Origin: CAZVYN01 sp964631125 | GTDB taxonomy: Bacteria; Eisenbacteria; RBG-16-71-46; CAIMUX01 | DNA: 50,367 bases | NCBI GenBank assembly: GCA_964631125.1 | Contig: CAZVYN010000024.1 | Span: 1-50,367, forward strand | Direction of reading: 5' to 3' | Shown here: piece by piece, positions 40,775-49,713 of the stretch | Layout: each line of letters opens with the position of its first letter | Numbering within the stretch: the stretch's first letter is position 1 | The notes under the pieces: generated by a model | The model's input: the letters and a program-made list of their open reading frames with translations, nothing else | Databases searched by the model: none | What the model was told of the DNA's origin: nothing | Position numbers and translations under genes: made by a program

Positions 40775-43651
40775 TCAGAGACTCAACGACAAGCCGAGTC
40801 GGATCATTCGCGGAATGCCGAACTTCGTCGGATCTGATTCCGCCTGCTTGTACTTGCTCACGAAGTCTTCGCCGTGTTGCGCGACCTCTCGTTCCCCCGC
40901 CTCCGTCGCGAGGAATCCGGTCGTGCGCGCGCTGCCGCTCGAGCCGTAGACATCGATCTCGTTCTCGGTATCGAAGATGTTGAGGACCCAGACGTAGGCC
41001 TGCAGGCCGTACTGCCCGAGACCGAAGTTGCGGGTCGCCTTCGCGTCGACTCGATGGGTCCATGGTCCGTACCGCGAGTTGATCGGTCCGGTCGGCTGGA
41101 TGTCCGGCTGCGCCACCAAGCTCACCTCGTTGTGAACCTGGAGAGGCGTATAGGGCAGGCCGCTTGCCGCCGTGACGAGCACGTTCAAGCCTGCATTCTC
41201 GAGGAGGTGCATGTCGCCGAGCGCAGGACCGCCGCCGTCCCCGCTGCTGAAGTCGAGGTTGATCGAGACCTTGTGTCTCTGGTCGAAGGAAAGCGGAGCG
41301 GTGAGCTTCGGCTGCTGGGCGCCCGTCCACGCGATGTTGCGCTGAGACTGCGAGGTCGAGCCGGTCCCGGTGGCGTACGAGAGGCTGTAGTTGACCGCGC
41401 CGGTGATCCCGTTCACCGCGCGCGTGTTGACGCTGAGATCGAGACCCTTGATCGTTCCGTAGTCGGTGTTCCGGTACGAGGAGAAGCCGCGAGGGTTGGA
41501 GCTGATGGTCTGGACCTGGACCAGGTCTTTCACGTCCTTGTAGTAGGCCGTGACGTCCAGGCGGACATCCGGAGTCGGGGTGTGCGTGATCCCGACCTCG
41601 TAAGCGGTCGTCGTCTCCGGAACCAGATTCGGGTTGCCGAAGGCGAAGTAGTAGCCGCCATTCGCCACCTTGTATTCCAGGTAACGATAGCTCGTGTACA
41701 AATCCTCCAGGTTCGGTTGCTGGAAGAACTTTCCGTAGTTCGCATGGAAAACGGAACGATCACTCAGCGGGAATCCGAACCCGAGGCGCGGGCTGATCTT
41801 GGTCTGCTTCTTGGAATCGAGCAGGTCCGCCTCATCGAGGCTGCCGTCCTGACCCGACCCGAACGGTTGGCTGTCACTCGCCAACGACGGGGTCTTGGGG
41901 TCGAGGTGATCGACGCGGATACCCGCGTTGAGCACGAACTGTTCGGAGTCGTACTTGTTCTGCACATAGAACGACCCGGTGATCGGCTTCTTCGCCGAAT
42001 CGTCGAACTTGCCTGCGTCCCCTTCGCCCGTGAAATTTTCGTCGTAGCCGTAGTTCACCACGTCGTCGAAAGCGTTGTCCGGACTCACGAAGATGCGGGC
42101 GGGGAACAGGTGGTTGTAGTACCGGAGTATGTGCCGTTGGAAGTCGCCGCCGACCTTCAGCACGTTGCTGTCCGTCCACTTGTGCGACACGTCCGCGGAG
42201 AATCCTACGTACGACGACTCCCGATGCAGGAAATCGTCGAAGACGTGGCTGGGCAGGAAGGTTGTCAGCAACGGGTCGGTCGTGGTGTCCGGCCGCGCGG
42301 TATTGAAGAAGAGGTTGTAGAAATCTTCGTAGTCGGGGTTACCGATCGTCCGGATCGACTCGGCGCCTGTGCTGTCCACGCGATCGGTCGCGAGTCGCCG
42401 GTACAAGTCGAGATCGTCGAACGCGACGCCGTCTCCGCGGGTCCGCTCCGTCTTGAAGAAGTTACCGCTGACGTTGAAGAAGGTCTTGGTCCCCAGGTCC
42501 TTCGTCAGCGTCGCGAAGTAGGAGTTGTTCCGGTCCTCGTACTTCGGCATGTGATCTTGGTTGTACGAATAGGTGTGCAGGTACTCCCGCCAGTCGTCGG
42601 TCGAACCGAGCGTCCCGAGTCGCAGCGTCGCGCCCTGGTCGATCTTCCAGGTCAACTTGCCCTGGCCGGTGAACCCGGAGAGATGGTTGTTCGGCAGGAT
42701 CCCGCCGGCGGTGGAGCGCGGGGAGCGATCCTCTTGCCAACGGCGCTGACCGGAGACGAAGAAGGTGAGATCGTCCTTCCCCGGGAAGACTGGCCCGCCG
42801 AAGGAGGCGTCGTAGACGTTGTAGTCGTACGACTTGGTGTTGGCGAAGTCGTCGCCGAAGAGGTTGTCGCTGACCGCCTCCAGCGTGCCGAAGTATTCCT
42901 TCGCGCCTTCCTTCGTCACGACGTTGATGGCGCCCGACATGATGCGGCCGTACTCGGCGTTGAATCCGCCGGTCATGACGACCACCTGCTCGACCGCGTT
43001 GTTGTTGATCGAGGTCGTCGAATAGCCGGTCAGCGGGTCCTGCTGAGAGAAGCCGTCGACGAAGTAGGCGACCTCGTTGGCGCGGCCGCCGCGAATGAAG
43101 AGGACGGGGTTGTTGGTCGACTCGTTGCCTTGGACGTCGACCGAGTTGACGCCCTGGACTCCGACCACGCCGGCCTGGAGCGAGGCGGCATCCTGGTAGC
43201 CGCGCGTCGGCAGCTTGGCGTACTGCTCGGAGTCGATGATCCGAACCGTAGAAGTGGCGTCACGTTGGAGCAGCGGGCGCTCCGCCGTGATGTCGATCGG
43301 ATCCATCATCTCGATCACAGTCGGCTCCAGGGCGAAGTCGACCTGGGTCGAGAAGTCCGGTGTGATGAGAACATTGGTGAGCCGCACCGGCTTGTAACCG
43401 ACGCTCGACGCCTGCACCGTGTAGGTGCCGGCCGGCACGTTCAGGATGAAGAAATCGCCGGAACCGCTGGTGGCGGCCCCCATCGTCGAGCCGACGACGG
43501 TGATGGCGGCGTTGGGAAGGGCCAGACCCGAATTGGCGTCTTTGACGATTCCCTGGATCTTACCCGTGGTTCCCGCCCAGCTCTCGCTGACCGGCCCGAG
43601 GAGCACCACCAGCGTCACCGCCAGCCATACTCCCATCCTCGCTGCGCGCAT
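40775..43651 (-). CDS. TonB-dependent outer membrane receptor with carboxypeptidase-like N-domain
   Basis: A 958-residue receptor. GGAGG precedes the ATG at 43651. The signal peptide has VWLAVTLVVLLGPVSESWAG. Residues of about 28-110 are a carboxypeptidase regulatory-like beta sandwich (GKIQGIVKDANSGLALPNAAI ... VPAGTYTVQASSVGYKP). The plug domain (about 130-250) contains VLFIRGGRANEVAYFVDGF and MTGGFNAEYGRIMSGAINVVTK. The remainder is the 22-stranded barrel, ending MIRLGLSLSL. No clear TonB box is seen. It is similar in architecture to SusC-like/Oar-like receptors, though no SusD partner is present. Instead the next genes are a sorting-domain protein and a PorV-like protein. The ligand is unknown. 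Confidence 0.92.
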   Translation of the reverse strand: MRAARMGVWLAVTLVVLLGPVSESWAGTTGKIQGIVKDANSGLALPNAAITVVGSTMGAATSGSGDFFILNVPAGTYTVQASSVGYKPVRLTNVLITPDFSTQVDFALEPTVIEMMDPIDITAERPLLQRDATSTVRIIDSEQYAKLPTRGYQDAASLQAGVVGVQGVNSVDVQGNESTNNPVLFIRGGRANEVAYFVDGFSQQDPLTGYSTTSINNNAVEQVVVMTGGFNAEYGRIMSGAINVVTKEGAKEYFGTLEAVSDNLFGDDFANTKSYDYNVYDASFGGPVFPGKDDLTFFVSGQRRWQEDRSPRSTAGGILPNNHLSGFTGQGKLTWKIDQGATLRLGTLGSTDDWREYLHTYSYNQDHMPKYEDRNNSYFATLTKDLGTKTFFNVSGNFFKTERTRGDGVAFDDLDLYRRLATDRVDSTGAESIRTIGNPDYEDFYNLFFNTARPDTTTDPLLTTFLPSHVFDDFLHRESSYVGFSADVSHKWTDSNVLKVGGDFQRHILRYYNHLFPARIFVSPDNAFDDVVNYGYDENFTGEGDAGKFDDSAKKPITGSFYVQNKYDSEQFVLNAGIRVDHLDPKTPSLASDSQPFGSGQDGSLDEADLLDSKKQTKISPRLGFGFPLSDRSVFHANYGKFFQQPNLEDLYTSYRYLEYKVANGGYYFAFGNPNLVPETTTAYEVGITHTPTPDVRLDVTAYYKDVKDLVQVQTISSNPRGFSSYRNTDYGTIKGLDLSVNTRAVNGITGAVNYSLSYATGTGSTSQSQRNIAWTGAQQPKLTAPLSFDQRHKVSINLDFSSGDGGGPALGDMHLLENAGLNVLVTAASGLPYTPLQVHNEVSLVAQPDIQPTGPINSRYGPWTHRVDAKATRNFGLGQYGLQAYVWVLNIFDTENEIDVYGSSGSARTTGFLATEAGEREVAQHGEDFVSKYKQAESDPTKFGIPRMIRLGLSLSL

Positions 43652-44126
43652 GGATCCTCCTTGGTTCACGTCCACGGCCCTTCGTCTGCGTCGCCGCCGA
43701 GCGGTGGACACAGGACATTCGGCACCCCGGCGAGAGAGCTCCCCAATGTATCGGCTCGCTACAATCGTTCTCGAAGTAGAGCGCGCGGTGTGAGCTAATC
43801 CCTGCCCACCCCTCGACTTCAAGCTGGGCGACGTTAGGCCCCGGTTTCTCGACCTGTCAAGCGCCTTTCCTGGCGCCGCTCTTCCCTCTGCCCCTGGATC
43901 GAGTTGTCCCGCAGGCGTCTAGCCGCGCCGGACCCCGCGTTCCGCACGGGGAACGATGCGTTTCGCGTGGGCGCTCTACGGGGAAAGGCATGGGCGAAGG
44001 CGAGCAAAACTCGCGAATCCCGTCCCATCAGTAGGGATACCGCCGCGCGGCGCCGATATCCCTGAGGAGGCACGGCAGTCGCCTATCGACAATGACCTGG
44101 AACGTCGAGACGGGAGGTTGGTCGCG
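43652..44126. other. 475-bp divergent intergenic region
   Basis: This gap separates the TonB receptor (minus) from the pseudopilin operon (plus) and must hold promoters for both. No convincing open reading frame was seen. The half near 43830-43980 is pyrimidine-rich and unremarkable. The part nearest the pseudopilin gene contains several nested inverted repeats, listed separately. No confident -35/-10 pair could be assigned. Confidence 0.6.
43990..44063 (+). promoter_or_regulatory. Candidate structured 5' leader of the pseudopilin operon
   Basis: Three nested or tandem helices can be drawn: ATGGG/CCCAT (43990-43994 with 44024-44028) enclosing GCGAG-CAAAA-CTCGC (44000-44014), then AGGGATA/TATCCCT (44033-44039 with 44057-44063) enclosing a GC-rich inner stem. 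The block ends 63 bases before the first pseudopilin ATG. It does not match the c-di-GMP or cAMP-GMP riboswitch core I know (no GACGCAAAGC-like segment). It may be a leader RNA or a terminator of something upstream. Confidence 0.35.
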
Positions 44127-44603
44127 ATGAAGCATGGTCAGCGTTCGAAATCTGCGCCCTCGGCCGAAGCCGGATTCACGCTCGTCGAGCTGATGATCTC
44201 CGTCTTCCTCCTGACCGTCGGAGTGTTGGCGGTGTCGCAGGTCTTCGTGATCGCCGACCGCCACACCTCGTTCGCGCGCGAAGAGACCGTCGCGGTCACG
44301 CTGGCGCGAGAGATCCAGGAAAAGATCCTGAGTGAGACGTTTTCCGACATCGACCAGATCTTCGACGGAGTCGACACGAACGATCCCCAGTCGTTGACCG
44401 AGCCGTCGGAGCTGTGGGGAGAGCATGTCGTCGAGCGACTCGGCTCCACCGGCCGAGGCGTCGTCGAGGTCACCACCAACGCAGAGGACCCCGGCGCGGT
44501 CCCCTACGGCATGGTCTCCGTCCTCGTGACCATGAGCTGGTACGAAGGCTCGAGCGAGGTCTCGGTCCCTGTCCGCTTCAACATTGCCAAGATCGGCGCC
44601 TAG
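44127..44603 (+). CDS. Type IV prepilin-like protein (PilV-like pseudopilin)
   Basis: A 158-residue minor pseudopilin. A prepilin peptidase site follows a basic leader: SAEAG|FTLVELMISVFLLTVGVLAV, with the conserved Glu at +5 and a long hydrophobic helix. The rest is a short globular domain (EETVAVTLAREIQEKILSE ... VSVLVTMSWYEG) resembling PilV/GspI types. GGGAGG lies upstream of the ATG at 44127. It is the first gene of a four-pseudopilin cluster; the next begins 37 bases downstream. Assembly ATPase, platform and peptidase genes are not in the window. Confidence 0.85.
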   Translation: MKHGQRSKSAPSAEAGFTLVELMISVFLLTVGVLAVSQVFVIADRHTSFAREETVAVTLAREIQEKILSETFSDIDQIFDGVDTNDPQSLTEPSELWGEHVVERLGSTGRGVVEVTTNAEDPGAVPYGMVSVLVTMSWYEGSSEVSVPVRFNIAKIGA

Positions 44604-44640
44604 AGCCGTGGGGCTCCCGCGTCTCGGAGGAGACTCGAGC

Positions 44641-46278
44641 ATGAACGCGACCCCATCGGCCGCAGCGCGCTTCGGCGCGGACGCAACGCGAAGAGGAGAT
44701 CCTCGCCGCTCGGGCGGTGAGGAAGGGAGCACGCTCCTGCTCACGTTGCTGATCCTCTCGGCTCTGTCGATCCTCGCGAGCGCGGTCATCGTGACCGCGA
44801 TGGGAGATCGCAATCTGTCGCGCTACGAGCGTCACTCGATGCAGGCGCTGGGAGCAGCGGAGACTGGAATCGCGTTCGCCAAGCGCGCCATCATCGACCT
44901 GGAGGCGCCGCTGGAGGACATCGACGGCGACGGCAAGCCCGACTTCGTTCTCTCCGACACGCTCGATTGGGGCGGCTCGTACACGGTCGTGGCCGAGGCC
45001 TCCGACATCAAGGGGCTCGGGATCACGGCCTATCAGGCGAACGGCTACGTGCTCGTGGCGGAGGGCCGCTTCGTCGGCGCGACGCGGCGCGTGAAGGTCG
45101 AGATCGTGCATGACTCGTTCCTCAAGTTCGCTCGCTTCGTCTCGGCCACCAGTCTCACCTACGCCTGCGGCGCCGCGCTGACGGGCGAGGTCTACACCGG
45201 CGGAGATCTGAACATCCCGTGCGGCTGCTCCCGGCCCTGCGAGTTCCTGGAGAGCGTCTACGCGGTCGGGGACATCCCGAACTCGAACTGCGGCGCGTTT
45301 CATCGCGGCTTCATCACCGACGCGGAGGAGATCGATCTCGGCAACTCCTTCAGTTGGACCGACGTGCGCAACAAGGCGCGGGGACTCGGGGCGGACAACT
45401 CCTGCGAGCGAACCGGCGAGGTCGGGATCTACATGAGCATCCCGGGCACCGACCCGTTGGGACTCGACGCGCAGGTCGGGGCGGACGATCGGGTACTCAT
45501 CCTCGATCGGTTCAACTTCAACAACCTGACGTTGGCGCCGGGCGACACGGTCATTTCTTACGGCGCCGCCGGCGTGATCAACACGTTGACGGGCGCCATC
45601 ATGCGCAAGGGCGAGTTCAACGGGATCGTCTTCTTCGAAGGGACGGGACTCGTCCGTGGAACCGCCGACGGCGTCTCCGGCCGCAGCATGACGATCTTCT
45701 CGACGACCAACGCCACGGTCCGCGGCGACATCGTCACCGGCCACACCGGGTTCGATGCGGTCACGCTCAACCCCGACGGCTCGGGTGATCCGGTCAACCT
45801 CGGACTGGTCTCGGATAGTTACGTCTCGATCCACTCCGCCACGAAGCGCGTTCTGCGCGTCGACGCCGCGCTGCTCTCCCGGACCTCGAACTGGGTGGCC
45901 GCGGGGACCACCGCATCGCATCCCGACGCGGCGCCGGGTCCGATCGATCTCGACTTGGACGGCATCAACGGGGAGTCGCCCTTCAACCATGATCCGGTAC
46001 CAGGTCAAGGTTGGAACGAGCTGACCATCACGGCGGCGACCTGGGTGCTGAACATCAACGGTCCCATCGTCACCGTGACCGGAGGCAGCGCGGGGCCCTG
46101 GGCGGACGGCAGCGTCATCGCGGCGGCGGCCGGACCGACGCGTCGTTACAACTACGACCTCGACATGACCGAGTACCCGCCGCCCTGCTTCCCCGTCCCG
46201 CTCAACCTCTGGAAGGACGTTTCGTGGACGGAGATCTTCGAGGCGCAGTCCGACCTCTCGAGCCATCTCCCGGAGTGA
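44641..46278 (+). CDS. PilX-like pilus assembly protein, large
   Basis: A 545-residue protein. Near residue 28 it has the PilX N-terminal pattern EEGSTLLLTLLILSALSILA, with SMQALGAAETGIAFAKRAI, the typical AAExG helix. PilX minor pilins are about 150-200 residues, so the 400-residue C-terminal region is a large addition. It includes CGAALTGEVYTGGDLNIPCG, suggesting a beta-roll, and paired cysteines (CGCSRPC). GGAGGAG lies upstream of the ATG at 44641. It would be inserted in the inner membrane or packed into the pseudopilus with a bulky exposed domain. The domain's fold is not recognised. Confidence 0.8.
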   Translation: MNATPSAAARFGADATRRGDPRRSGGEEGSTLLLTLLILSALSILASAVIVTAMGDRNLSRYERHSMQALGAAETGIAFAKRAIIDLEAPLEDIDGDGKPDFVLSDTLDWGGSYTVVAEASDIKGLGITAYQANGYVLVAEGRFVGATRRVKVEIVHDSFLKFARFVSATSLTYACGAALTGEVYTGGDLNIPCGCSRPCEFLESVYAVGDIPNSNCGAFHRGFITDAEEIDLGNSFSWTDVRNKARGLGADNSCERTGEVGIYMSIPGTDPLGLDAQVGADDRVLILDRFNFNNLTLAPGDTVISYGAAGVINTLTGAIMRKGEFNGIVFFEGTGLVRGTADGVSGRSMTIFSTTNATVRGDIVTGHTGFDAVTLNPDGSGDPVNLGLVSDSYVSIHSATKRVLRVDAALLSRTSNWVAAGTTASHPDAAPGPIDLDLDGINGESPFNHDPVPGQGWNELTITAATWVLNINGPIVTVTGGSAGPWADGSVIAAAAGPTRRYNYDLDMTEYPPPCFPVPLNLWKDVSWTEIFEAQSDLSSHLPE

Positions 46279-46313
46279 ACGACGCCCAACCGCGGACAGG
46301 AGAGACCGTCCCG

Positions 46314-46841
46314 ATGAGCCACCGCCCCTACCCTCACGTCCCCGCTCCCCCGACCGTGCGCTTCCGCGCTCGCGCGGGATTCACCCTGCTCGAGCTGGTC
46401 ATCGTCTGTCTCGTCATCGGCGTCCTGGTGGCCGCCGCCGTGCCGAACTTCACCGCGCAGAACGCGCGGTATCGGGCGGAAGGCGCCGCCCGCGAGATGT
46501 CCTCGCGACTCCAGATGGCTCGGCAGAAGGCGGTCTCCGGCCGCGTCCCCTATCGCATGGTCCTCGATCGCGCCGCCGGGTCGTACAGCTTCGAACGTCA
46601 GGAGAACGACTCCACCTGGGCCGCCGAGCCGGAGCAGGTCTACACGATCGAGGGGATCGATCACTTCGACGCCGAGATCGGCGGCAGCGTGATCGAGGAG
46701 ACGATCGAGTTCGAGACGCGCGGCACCGTGCGGCTGGATCACTCGCCGGTCAGCATCATCTTCTACAGCACCGGGGGCGACACCACGAGCCTCTCACTCG
46801 TCCGGACGGGACGGATCATCGTCACGACCGACGCCGCTTGA
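46314..46841 (+). CDS. GspH/FimT-family pseudopilin
   Basis: A 175-residue protein with the prepilin site RARAG|FTLLELVIVCLVIGVLVAAAVPNF after a 24-residue leader. The GspH/FimT pattern continues (AEGAAREMSSRLQMARQKAVSGRVPYRMVL), with a C-terminal beta domain ending GRIIVTTDAA. AGGAGAG upstream supports the ATG at 46314, although the spacing is long. GspH/FimT proteins sit near the tip of a type II pseudopilus or type IV pilus and prime assembly. Its neighbours are PilV-, PilX- and PilW-like genes, the usual minor pilin set. Confidence 0.88.
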   Translation: MSHRPYPHVPAPPTVRFRARAGFTLLELVIVCLVIGVLVAAAVPNFTAQNARYRAEGAAREMSSRLQMARQKAVSGRVPYRMVLDRAAGSYSFERQENDSTWAAEPEQVYTIEGIDHFDAEIGGSVIEETIEFETRGTVRLDHSPVSIIFYSTGGDTTSLSLVRTGRIIVTTDAA

Positions 46842-46863
46842 GGCCAGGAACAGCGAGGAAACG

Positions 46864-49713
46864 ATGAAGACGACCGCGCCACATGCCCGCTCCGCCCGGG
46901 ACGGGTTCACGCTCATCGAGATGATGGTGGTCGTGACGATCACCGGGTTCGTCTCGACCTCGATGTACCAATTGCTCTTGGCCGGGCAGACGAGCAACCA
47001 GCGCAACCGCGTCTATACCGACATGTCGCAGAACGCGCGCGTCGGTCTGCAGTCGTTGGCGGATGACCTGCGCCAGGTCAGCTACGGCAAGGATGCGACG
47101 CAACCGTCGATCCTCTACGCGGGGCCTGACTCCTGCACCTTCGTCGCCGACATCGACCCATCTCCCGGCGCGGAGCGCATCAGCTTCTTCCTCTCGGCCG
47201 ACGGCGATGCCGACACGCACAATCCCGACGACACGATCCTGATGCGCGTGGTCGCGGACACGCTGGGCACCGTCCTGGTCTCGGCCCCTCAGTCGTACGG
47301 CGTGCGGGGCGACGGACTGGAGTTCCGCTGGTACAACGGCGGAGGCACCGAGCTCCCGAACCCTGTGCCGCAGCCGGAACAGGTGGGCGAGGTCTACGTG
47401 GCGTTGACCACGGTGGGCGGACAGGAGATCTCGGGCGAGTACCCAGAGTTCACCCTCTCCAGCACGATCTACCCTCGCAACCTTCCGCTCTCGCCGGCGC
47501 GCAGCCGCCCGTCGACGCCGGCGTGTACGGGACCGGTCTATCCGAATTGCGAGTCGGCCACCATCGCCTGGGATGTGCCGGTCACCAACACCGACGGCAC
47601 CGAACTCGAGTTCGGCGACATCAGCCACTTCAATCTCTATCTCGGAACGGACGCTGGAGATATGGGCGTCTACACGCGGTTGGCGCGGACGATCGAGGAG
47701 TGGACGATCGACGGACTGGAGACCAACGAGACCTACTACATCGGCGTCTCTTGCGTCAGTCGCTCGGGCGTGGAGAGCTACGATTGCATTCGCACCGTCT
47801 CCAACTCGTCCGCCCAGACGCCGATGACGCCGACGTCCTTCATGCTCTCCAGCTTGGGCAACGGCGCCCATCTCGTCTGGATGGCCGTGACGACGTTCAC
47901 GGACGGGGATCCGATCACGACGCCGGTGCGATACCAGATCCATCGGAGCGAAACCGAAGGCTTCGAGCCGGACGAGACGACCCTGCTGGACGAGGTCAGC
48001 TTCGTCTACAGCTATGACGACACGTCCCTCGAGAACTGCAACATCTACTACTACCAGGTGCAGGCCGAGGCCTGCGGCAACCCGAGCAGCCCGACCTACG
48101 AGTTGGAGTTCGCCTATCCGTCGCTGGCGTCGTGCCCGGGCGGGCTCGACGTCCTCCCGACCGGCGTCGTCGGCGAAGCGATCGCCACCTGGACACTCCC
48201 GACCACTCGCGTCGACGGTGGAGTGCTGCCGGAGGAAGAGATCCAGGGATTCCGCGTCTACTACGACACGGTTTCCGCCAGCACGACGCAGTACGCAGAG
48301 GTGTCGGGCGCGGCCGAGTCGATCACTCTGACCGGCCTGGCCTCCTGCGTGACCTACTACGTCAACGTGCGCACGATCGACAATTGCGGCGAATTGGGCG
48401 ATCTCTGTCCGGGGAACGAGGTCGTCTTCAACAGCGCGGCGCCCTGCGATCCGGAACCGCCGAATCAGCCTGGAACGCCGACCATCGCCCCGTTCGATGA
48501 GCAGGTGTCGTTCTCGTGGCCGAAGAACGGCGACTGTGATCTGTCCGGGTACCGGATCTACTACGGAAACACGGCGGGGGGACCGTACACGGGGACCGGC
48601 GCCGATCAAGGAAACAGTCCGATCGACGTCTCGGTGCTGGACGTGACGAACGGCTCCATCTGCTCGTATCAGTTGACCGGCTTGGACCCGTGTCGGCTCT
48701 ACGCGGTGCGCATCGCCGCCATCGACCAGTGCGACCCACCGAACGAGAGCCCGTACGCGACGGAAGTGAACACCACGACCAACTGTATCCCGTGCAACAT
48801 CGCCGGGAACTGCATCGGGTGGGCGGTCGACGGCGGGATCAACCAGAACCTCCATCTGGAAGTCATGTCGACTTCCGGCAACGACGAGGCGGTCAAGCGG
48901 ATCACGCCGACCTTCGCCTCCGCCACCAATCGCGTTCGCGAGATCTGGTTCGGTCGTCCCCTGGTCAAGATCTGGGACGAAGACGGCTCGGCCGGGGGCG
49001 ACGGCGCTATCGGTCCCCAGTACTCCGGCGTCGAGCTCGACGTCGACGACGTCACGGTCGAGGACTGGTCGGCGGAAGAAGACGGCCACCCGATGCAGCT
49101 CATCTTCGACAGCGACATCCGCGACGTAGCGACCACGCTCTCCTTCCGCGCCGACGGCGGCTCGTGCGATGCGACCGGCACGGGACGCGGCGCGCTCCTG
49201 GTCGACAACTTCGACGACCTCAACTACACCGGCTGGACCGTCAGCAGCGGAACCTGGACTGCGAGCAGCGGGGAACTGCGCCAGACGAACACGAGCAGCA
49301 ACTACGTCATGCAGTGGGGCGCCGGCGTCTACGGCGACTGCACCATGGAGGCCAAGATCAAGTGCAACGGCGGCTCCGTCCACTCGATCTATCTGATGTA
49401 TCGCTACCAGAGCGCAACCAGCGTAGGTTTGATCGGAATCCGCACCGATACGGATCGGGTGCGCGTCGCCCGTCTGAACGGAGGTACGTTCACGCAGACC
49501 GGGAGCGCCATCGCCGCGCTGGATGACAATGTCTGGTACACGCTTCGCTTCGTCCTGACCGGCAAGCGGATCGAGGGCTGGATCGACTGCGAGAAAGTGC
49601 TCGACGTGACGGACACGAGCCTCTGGTCGACCGGCGGACTCGGACTGACGACGCGAGGGACCGCCGGATGGGTCGACGACGTCAAGATCTGGAGCGGCGC
49701 GATCTACCCGTGA
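46864..49713 (+). CDS. Giant pseudopilin with fibronectin-III-like modules and a lectin-like C-terminal domain
   Basis: A 949-residue protein. A short basic leader and prepilin site SARDG|FTLIEMMVVVTITGFVSTS are followed by the pilin helix and a PilW/GspJ-like domain to about residue 210. Four fibronectin-type-III-like modules follow at about 218-320, 320-420, 421-535 and 535-640, recognisable by LETNETYYIGVSCVS, NIYYYQVQAEACG, ASCVTYYVNVRTID and LDPCRLYAVRIAAID. Residues 640-775 form a module I do not recognise. The last 175 residues (LVDNFDDLNYTGWTVSSG ... VWYTLRFVLTGKRIEGWID ... VDDVKIWSGAIYP) are a concanavalin/laminin-G-like jelly roll. Pseudopilins are normally 150-350 residues. It is probably a tip adhesin. 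Its stop overlaps the next GTG. Confidence 0.85.
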   Translation: MKTTAPHARSARDGFTLIEMMVVVTITGFVSTSMYQLLLAGQTSNQRNRVYTDMSQNARVGLQSLADDLRQVSYGKDATQPSILYAGPDSCTFVADIDPSPGAERISFFLSADGDADTHNPDDTILMRVVADTLGTVLVSAPQSYGVRGDGLEFRWYNGGGTELPNPVPQPEQVGEVYVALTTVGGQEISGEYPEFTLSSTIYPRNLPLSPARSRPSTPACTGPVYPNCESATIAWDVPVTNTDGTELEFGDISHFNLYLGTDAGDMGVYTRLARTIEEWTIDGLETNETYYIGVSCVSRSGVESYDCIRTVSNSSAQTPMTPTSFMLSSLGNGAHLVWMAVTTFTDGDPITTPVRYQIHRSETEGFEPDETTLLDEVSFVYSYDDTSLENCNIYYYQVQAEACGNPSSPTYELEFAYPSLASCPGGLDVLPTGVVGEAIATWTLPTTRVDGGVLPEEEIQGFRVYYDTVSASTTQYAEVSGAAESITLTGLASCVTYYVNVRTIDNCGELGDLCPGNEVVFNSAAPCDPEPPNQPGTPTIAPFDEQVSFSWPKNGDCDLSGYRIYYGNTAGGPYTGTGADQGNSPIDVSVLDVTNGSICSYQLTGLDPCRLYAVRIAAIDQCDPPNESPYATEVNTTTNCIPCNIAGNCIGWAVDGGINQNLHLEVMSTSGNDEAVKRITPTFASATNRVREIWFGRPLVKIWDEDGSAGGDGAIGPQYSGVELDVDDVTVEDWSAEEDGHPMQLIFDSDIRDVATTLSFRADGGSCDATGTGRGALLVDNFDDLNYTGWTVSSGTWTASSGELRQTNTSSNYVMQWGAGVYGDCTMEAKIKCNGGSVHSIYLMYRYQSATSVGLIGIRTDTDRVRVARLNGGTFTQTGSAIAALDDNVWYTLRFVLTGKRIEGWIDCEKVLDVTDTSLWSTGGLGLTTRGTAGWVDDVKIWSGAIYP

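Noticed and set aside
40874..43798. Long plus-strand frame of 974 codons opposite the TonB receptor
   Set aside because: No recognisable domain; the opposite strand encodes a full-length receptor with signal peptide, plug and barrel end.
43990..44063. Cyclic-di-GMP or cAMP-GMP riboswitch before the pseudopilin operon
   Set aside because: The conserved core segments of those riboswitches are absent; only generic hairpins can be drawn.
46822..49383. Long minus-strand frame of 853 codons opposite the giant pseudopilin
   Set aside because: Val/Arg/Asp-rich shadow composition with no motif; the plus strand carries clear pilin and Fn3-like signatures.
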